Below are positions 58,588 through 64,000 of a stretch of DNA of 64,000 nucleotides, one piece after another. The position numbers and the translations under genes were made by a program. Below the pieces are notes generated by a model, which ran no database searches, was not told where the DNA came from, and saw only the letters and a list, made by a program, of their open reading frames with translations. The stretch is from Leptobrachium leishanense (lineage: Eukaryota; Chordata; Amphibia; Anura; Megophryidae). How positions within the stretch are numbered: the stretch's first letter is position 1; each line of letters opens with the position of its first letter. The stretch spans positions 16,380,952 to 16,444,951 of the forward strand of contig CM019065.1 of assembly GCA_009667805.1 (NCBI GenBank), in the 5' to 3' direction.

Positions 58588-59348
58588 TGTCACGTCTCGG
58601 CCTTGCCCCCTGGTGATGAAGGGTCTTCATGTTTGTTTTTCCCCTATGGTGTGTCTGGCTGTGCTGTTTAGTGCTGATCTGGGGCTCTGTTGTGATCTCC
58701 TGGTCTGGGGTCACATGGCCCAATCACACAGACCCACTCCCTATATATTCCCAGCAGCACAGAGCCTCATTGACTGTTTGTGGAGTTTGATGGTGGTTCT
58801 GTCTGGTTCGTGTTTCCTGAGTTGCTGCAAAGCATTCCTGTTCAAGTGTTTTCTGGTTCTGACCTCGGCTTTATTTTTGACTATCCCTTCTACTTCCCCC
58901 TGGTACCGTATATTTCTGATCTGTTGCCAACCTCTGCCTGATTGACGATTCTTGTATGTTTCATGTTTTATGTACCTTGTCTGTCTTAGTTTAGTATATT
59001 ATTCAGAGGCCGCTTATAAGGACCTCTTTTAGTATAGTCTGTTTTGTTTACTGTCCTTCAGCCTGCTCACTTCACGGATTGTCAAGTGTATCTTTGTGTT
59101 TCTCTGACTGCCCTGCAGCCTGCTCAATTCACGGATTGGCAGGCGTATCATTGTGTTTCTGAGTGTCCTAAGTTGTCTGTCGGTCTTGAAGCCTTCGGAG
59201 CTTAGTGGCAATTCTGTTGTTTTTTGGTGCTCCTTGGTTTTGGAGAAATCCGTCTGTCCTTGTGTCCAGTCAGTTACTCACCTGCCTTAAGGGCTTCATC
59301 TCCTGTTCCAAGCCACCACGATGGCCCAAGCAGGGGCTAACCGTTACA
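58588..59348 (+). repeat. 5' LTR of the pol-less element
   Basis: It begins tgtcacgtctcgg and ends ctaaccgttaca. A TATA box (tatatat, 58742-58748) lies about 30 bp before gactgtttgt (58772-58781), which is complementary to the primer site at 59351. A direct repeat of about 65 bp inside it (cttcagcctgctcacttcac and ctgcagcctgctcaattcac) is the part that resembles the 33555 LTR. Confidence 0.93.
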
Positions 59349-59350
59349 TT

Positions 59351-59360
59351 ACAAACAGTC
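59351..59360 (+). promoter_or_regulatory. Putative self-priming primer-binding site
   Basis: acaaacagtc lies 2 bp after the LTR and is the exact complement of 58772-58781 in the LTR. It lies just before ATG 59366. Confidence 0.65.
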
Positions 59361-59365
59361 CATTA

Positions 59366-62138
59366 ATGCCTGCAGGTGAGCTTACTGTGTTAAATTCTGT
59401 GCTTCAGATGGTTTTTGATCTGCTGACAGAGCTGAAGAGGTTAATGCTGTCTCTCAGTGTGCTTAATTATGCGGTTCCTCCCAGCAGAGTCTCTGGGGAA
59501 CCTCCCATGAGTGAAAGAGAGAGACGTAGAATTATTAATCTCTGTTATTATTGCAGTTCACCCCAGCATAAAATCTTTTGCTGTCCATTAAAGCCCAAAC
59601 CCAGAATGTCATGTTCTCAGGGTGAGACCCTGGTAGCCACGTCATGTAGCCATAGCGCTGACCCTACTGCTGGGACCTCTGTTTCTGTGCAATCCAGGGG
59701 TGTTGCAAATTCCATGTGTGGTAATAAAGCCAAAATTGCTCCACCTCAAGGCACACTACCTGCTTCCATGTTATGCAGTGGATCACTGTTTCTCAGTTCC
59801 TGTCATGGGTCTAGGGCCCAGGGTGGCGCTGATGCCACAAGGGCCCAGGGTGGCGCTGATGCCACAAGGGCCCAGGGTGGTGCTGATGCCACAAGGGCCC
59901 AGGGTGGCGCTGATGCCACAAGGGCCCAGGGTGGCGCTGATGCCACAAGGGCCCAGGGTGGCGCTGATGCCACAAGGGCCCAGGGTGGTGCTGATGCCAC
60001 AAGGGCCAGGGTGGCGCTGATGCCACAGGGCCCAGGGTGGTGCTGATGCCACAAGGGCCCAGGGTGGCGCTGATGCCACAAGGGCCCAGGGTGGCGCTGA
60101 TGCCACAAGGGCCCAGGGTGGCGCTGATGCCACAAGGGTCCAGGGTGGCGCTGTTGTTACAGGTACACAGCATAAAGAAAAACCTGTCTGTTCTGCACAT
60201 TGTATTGTGCCTATGTCCGTTCCTGGCGGGAGGCCAGTTTTGTTTCTGTCTGACAAGGTGTCAGCGGTGCCAGAACCTGGCACATTGCCGGTAACACTCC
60301 CAAGCTGTGTGTCAGCGGTAACACTCCCAAGCTGTGTGTCAGCGGTAACACTCCCAAGCTGTGTGTCAGCGGTAACACTCCCAAGCTGTGTGTCAGCGGT
60401 AACACTCCCAAGCTGTGTGTCAGCGGTAACACTCCCAAGCTGTGTGTCAGCAGTTTTGTCCCAGGTGGGCCTAGAGCCCTTCACGCCTGTCATGGGCCCA
60501 GAGCCCTTCCTGCCTGCTGACGAGTCAGTTGTGCCGATGTTGAGCTACAAGGTAGCCGTGCCTATGCTTTGTTATGAGGCCGAAGTGCCTGTATCTAAAC
60601 ATGAAACCTTCATGCCTGGTTCTACTAGCGAGCTGCTAGTCATGCCGATTCCGATCCACGAGACAGTTGTGCCCGTGTTGTGCGAGGCAGCCGTGCCCAT
60701 GTTCTGCTGCGAGGCAGCCGTGCCCATGTTCTGCTGCGAGGCAGCCGTGCCCATGTTCTGCTGCGAGGCAGTCGTGCCCATGTTCTGCTGCGAGGCAGCC
60801 GTGCCCATGTCCTGCTGCGAGGCAGCCGTGCCCATGTCCTGCTGCGAGGCAGCCGTGCCCATGTCCTGCTGCGAGGCAGCCGTGCCCATGTTCTGCTGCG
60901 AGGCAGCCGTGCCCATGTCCTGCTGCGAGGCAGCCGTGCCCATGTCCTGCTGCGAGGCAGCCGTGCCCATGTCCTGCTGCGAGGTAGCCGTGCCCATGTC
61001 CTGTTGCGAGGCAGCCGTGCCCATGTCCTGTTGCGAGGCAGCCGTGCCCATGTCCTGTTGCGAGGCAGCCGTGCCCATGTCCTGCTGCGAGGCAGCCGTG
61101 CCCATGTCCTGCTGCGAGACTGCTGAGGCCTCGTTAGGTTATGAGACCAATGTGCTTACATTAACACATGAGACCACTGTGCCCTTGTCCCACAGTGGGT
61201 CCATTGTTGTTTCTACCGTTGTCTTGCCAAGTGTGGGTCCCGAGCCCTTCATGTGTAATTCGGGCAATGTGCCCCTAATGCCTGTTTCTGGCGATATGCC
61301 AATTTTGTCCCAGGTGGGTACTAAGTCCTTCATGTCTGGTTTGGGCCAAGAGCCCCTCATGTCAGCCCCTGATGGCACGCTGCCAGGTATGTCTGTTTCT
61401 GGTTATTTGCCAGTCCTGCCAGTTAATGGAGTGACATCCAAACTGACTGGTGCTACTAATTCTAGCCCTGTACCCGAGGGTTATATACGATCCCCATGCG
61501 GGATGTTGTTCCGTGAGGCACACTGGGCCATGATCAAGAAAGACCCTAATGCTCTCAGGTGTTTTGAGGAGGATTCCGATGACTCGGAGGGTCTACAGTG
61601 CACTCCTCCAGGTGAAATCTGTAACAATGGTGAGGTGCCAGTTGTATCATATCCTGGCAATGTCCTCTGTTCCGATGGTGTGCCAGTTAAAGGCGAGTTG
61701 TCAAGTCTGTCCAAGTCGAGCTGCAAGGCAGTCGTATCCAAGTCAAGTCACGGGACCACTGTGCCCACGTCTCGCAGTGGGTCCATTGCTGTCAAAACCA
61801 CTTGTGGGGTCGAGAGGTCTCAATCGTGTGGTGTTAAACAGATAACCAAGTCTGCCCCTACTATTGCCGTGTCGTTTGGGGTGGTCACCAGTTCTAGATC
61901 TCGTTCAAGGAGAAGACGTAAAAAGGTGACTAACCCTAGTCCAACTGATTCCATGTCCAGTCTGACTGATGCTGAGATCCCCCAACCCCGTCATGTCCCT
62001 GAGGGCTATGTGCAGTCGCCCTTTGGACTGGTGTTCAGAAAGGACCACTGGGATGCCATTCAAAGGAACCCTCATAGACGGAGGCGTCTTGGGGAGGAGG
62101 ATGACGACTCTGAGTGGGACCTCAATGGATTTTGGTGA
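59366..62138 (+). CDS. Gag-derived repeat protein of the pol-less LTR element (frame broken once)
   Basis: ATG 59366 starts MPAGELTVLNSVLQM, 5 bp after the primer site, as gag does in the 33555 element. An in-frame ATG at 59321 lies inside the LTR in a good start context. The order is: helical N-terminus; CCHC knuckle CYYCSSPQHKIFCC (about 59543-59584) with gag-like flanks; 9-residue repeats RAQGGADAT (about 59815-60150); VTLPSCVSA (about 60288-60450); EAAVPMSCC/EAAVPMFCC (about 60684-61120); then two copies of a 40-residue module, VPEGYxxSPxGxxFRxxHW (61470 and 61995), each followed by an acidic DDSE stretch; stop at 62136. Two single-base losses inside the first array (about 60006 and 60029) shift the frame. 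The second open part runs to 62138. The function of the repeat part is unknown. Confidence 0.75.
59815..60150. repeat. 27-bp coding minisatellite A (RAQGGADAT)
   Basis: About 13 units of gggcccagggtggcgctgat plus gccacaa. Two neighbouring units lack one base each, near 60006 and 60029. The final unit is diverged (ggtccagg, then ttgttac). Confidence 0.95.
60285..60455. repeat. 27-bp coding minisatellite B (VTLPSCVSA)
   Basis: Six near-identical units of gtaacactcccaagctgtgt plus gtcagcg, all in frame. Confidence 0.95.
60684..61123. repeat. 27-bp coding minisatellite C (EAAVPMSCC)
   Basis: About 16-17 units of gaggcagccgtgcccatgtc plus ctgctgc. The main variation is tcc/ttc (Ser/Phe) and tgc/tgt. 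Diverged 9-residue units lie on both sides (VAVPMLCYE before, TTVPLSHSG after), so the array grew inside an older repeat. Confidence 0.95.
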
Positions 62139-62210
62139 CTGGTGTTCGTGATCTGGTTTCATGATTATGTCTGCCATGTTTTTTGTTTTGGGTGCCCAGG
62201 AGGTCACCCG

Positions 62211-62225
62211 TAAGGGAGGGGGTTA
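62211..62225 (+). promoter_or_regulatory. Polypurine tract of the pol-less element
   Basis: taagggagggggtta directly before the 3' LTR. This is the expected plus-strand primer site for LTR-element replication. Confidence 0.75.
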
Positions 62226-62986
62226 TGTCACGTCTCGGCCTTGCCCCCTGGTGATGAAGGGTCTTCATGTTTGTTTTTCCCCTATGGTGTGTCTGGCTGT
62301 GCTGTTTAGTGCTGATCTGGGGCTCTGTTGTGATCTCCTGGTCTGGGGTCACATGGCCCAATCACACAGACCCACTCCCTATATATTCCCAGCAGCACAG
62401 AGCCTCATTGACTGTTTGTGGAGTTTGATGGTGGTTCTGTCTGGTTCGTGTTTCCTGAGTTGCTGCAAAGCATTCCTGTTCAAGTGTTTTCTGGTTCTGA
62501 CCTCGGCTTTATTTTTGACTATCCCTTCTACTTCCCCCTGGTACCGTATACTTCTGATCTGTTGCCAACCTCTGCCTGATTGACGATTCTTGTATGTTTC
62601 ATGTTTTATGTACCTTGTCTGTCTTAGTTTAGTATATTATTCAGAGGCCGCTTATAAGGACCTCTTTTAGTATAGTCTGTTTTGTTTACTGTCCTTCAGC
62701 CTGCTCACTTCACGGATTGTCAAGTGTATCTTTGTGTTTCTCTGACTGCCCTGCAGCCTGCTCAATTCACGGATTGGCAGGCGTATCATTGTGTTTCTGA
62801 GTGTCCTAAGTTGTCTGTCGGTCTTGAAGCCTTCGGAGCTTAGTGGCAATTCTGTTGTTTTTTGGTGCTCCTTGGTTTTGGAGAAATCCGTCTGTCCTTG
62901 TGTCCAGTCAGTTACTCACCTGCCTTAAGGGCTTCATCTCCTGTTCCAAGCCACCACGATGGCCCAAGCAGGGGCTAACCGTTACA
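62226..62986 (+). repeat. 3' LTR of the pol-less element
   Basis: Same length and sequence as 58588-59348 apart from c at 62551. It is followed directly by the second agcgc. Confidence 0.94.
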
Positions 62987-62991
62987 AGCGC

Positions 62992-63837
62992 TTGCTGGGG
63001 ATTGTGTGCCGCGTAGTCATTATTTTGGGTCTAGTGTAGACAGATAGTGATTTCCTTAAGCCTGTGTTTCTTTCGCCGCGGCACGCATATGTGACAGTCG
63101 TTACTAGCCTTGACTTTGGGCCATATTCCGACCATGGTGTAAACTTAGCATCTCCATAAACTTCAATGACTCTGGTTAAGTTTACAACAGTTCTGGTTAA
63201 GTTTACACCAGGATTGGAATACGGCTTTTTGTTGGGTATAATTGCCTTGTTTACGTTAACATCTTTTCCTAACTATAAGTTTAGAGGGTCATCCAGACAT
63301 GGACCCCTTGCTTGATGTGCCTAGAGTGGTGTCAGCTATACCCTCCTGACGAGGCCTAACAAGGACGAAACAATCATCGGGGGTTGCTGCACCTCTCGCG
63401 TAGGGATGATGTCCTTGGCAATCAGTACTGGCCACCCTTTTTGGGTAAGAGCAGACTGATTTGCATATGGAGCATTCATCCCTATAATAGCACAAGCAAG
63501 CTAAAACCTTGTGAGACCTGAGTGGGCCCCCACCGTAGAGCAGGTCACTGGTGCTGTTGCTCGTCCTCAGGTCCCTCACAAACCCCTTTCCCTAAACTCC
63601 TTTATCGCTTACCGCTCCTATATCAATCCAGAAAGAAGATATGGTCTCCCTAGTTTCAAAATTTGTCAACGTTCTTTGAAACTCCGTAGAATCTGCTTAT
63701 ATGAATGTAAACACTTAGATTTGGCAAATTAAGGCAGCCTAAGGGATTGTAAATTGTAATCTCCGGGATTGATGCGAAATGCCTTGAACTGGATTGGTTC
63801 CAACAGTACCATTATTAAGAAGGACTTAGACGGTTAA
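62992..63837. other. TNFSF13 intron 1, with a small MITE-like repeat
   Basis: At 63119-63228 the block ggccatattccgaccatggt...gtaaactta is answered by taagtttacaccaggattgg aatacgg, which suggests a short inverted-repeat element. The rest, including cctgacgaggcctaacaagg near 63346, is not recognised. No coding region is supported. Confidence 0.45.
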
Positions 63838-64000
63838 GGCTGGGGTGGGGCGAGCGTCTTTGAAAGCGAAGGAACGTCCGTGAGAGTGGACGTCCTTCCA
63901 CTCACTGAACGCAGTTAGTGACGGGGAGTCTCTGTGCACGTCCGCTTGTAGTGCGTGCAGTTCGTGCGCACGCTACAGTGTGTGCCCAGCGTCGAAGCAT
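63838..64000. mobile_element. Start of a Harbinger-type MITE, cut by the window end
   Basis: Begins ggctggggtggggcgagcgt after TTAA, matching the left end of the MITE at 13724, with an interior of cgtcc/ggacg words. The right end lies outside. Confidence 0.6.

Larger units (their letters stand above)
58588..62986 (+). mobile_element. Young LTR retroelement without pol
   Basis: Two 761-bp LTRs (58588-59348 and 62226-62986) differ at one position that I found (t at 58913, c at 62551). The target duplication is agcgc (58583-58587 and 62987-62991). The 2.9-kb interior has a self-priming type primer site, one long frame (broken by a 2-bp loss) and a polypurine tract. It has no protease, RT, RNase H or integrase. 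LTR similarity and the same priming layout link it to the autonomous chromodomain element at 33555. It must depend on enzymes supplied in trans. Confidence 0.92.

Noticed and set aside
59783..60493. 236-codon minus-strand frame opposite the repeat ORF
   Set aside because: The 27-bp units are multiples of 3, so the opposite strand is also open. The + strand has the zinc knuckle and gag-like start.
48721..64000. Further TNFSF13 exons
   Set aside because: I looked for a furin site and TNF-domain strands (a YLLYSQ-like strand, or an end like GFVKL) in + strand frames and saw none.

Overview
This is vertebrate nuclear DNA, most likely from a frog (anuran amphibian). It holds the 3' half of one TNF-ligand gene and the first coding exon of a second, both on the + strand. 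The last two TNFSF12 (TWEAK) exons are clear, and a short exon lies just upstream of them (4001-6998). A single exon at 48538-48720 has the layout and position expected of TNFSF13 (APRIL) exon 1. TNFSF12-TNFSF13 is a known tetrapod tandem pair. The organism call rests on this synteny plus a mix of Tx1/L1, CR1, L2-type, Ty3/gypsy, Tc1, hAT, Harbinger and piggyBac-like repeats; the species cannot be named. No rRNA, tRNA gene or CRISPR array was found.

Layout. 1-4000: minisatellites, a near-perfect palindrome and LTR-like sequence, presumably a TNFSF12 intron. 4001-10240: TNFSF12 3' exons and a long probable 3' UTR split by a Tc1 element. 10500-20250: MITEs, then a broken Ty3/gypsy element with PNMA-like gag and a tRNA-Pro-type primer site, itself hit by a Harbinger MITE, a SINE and, at its 3' end, a Tc1. 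21140-31735: minisatellites around a solo LTR, ending in 6.5 kb of GATA-rich repeat. 32278-47191: one old Tc1 element, still bounded by its terminal repeats and TA, swollen to 14.9 kb by nested insertions: a chromodomain Ty3/gypsy element (itself hit by CR1 and a LINE/SINE tail), an ORF1-only L1/Tx1 element, satellite and hAT elements. 47960-48720: pyrimidine-rich upstream region and TNFSF13 exon 1. 48800-64000: inside TNFSF13 intron 1, with two minisatellites, hAT elements, hairpin repeats, LINE relics and a very young LTR element at 58588-62986.

The most interesting object is that young element. Its 761-bp LTRs differ at one base that I could find, and it has a 5-bp target duplication. It has no reverse transcriptase or integrase. 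It carries instead one long reading frame with a gag-type zinc knuckle, three arrays of 9-residue repeats and a duplicated 40-residue module I do not recognise. It and the autonomous chromodomain element at 33555-41126 share LTR sequence and an unusual priming layout: a TATA box, then about 30 bp downstream a 10-11 nt segment exactly complementary to the sequence just after the LTR. This looks like Tf1/sushi-type self-priming and suggests an autonomous/non-autonomous pair. All retroelement genes here are described as found, breaks included.
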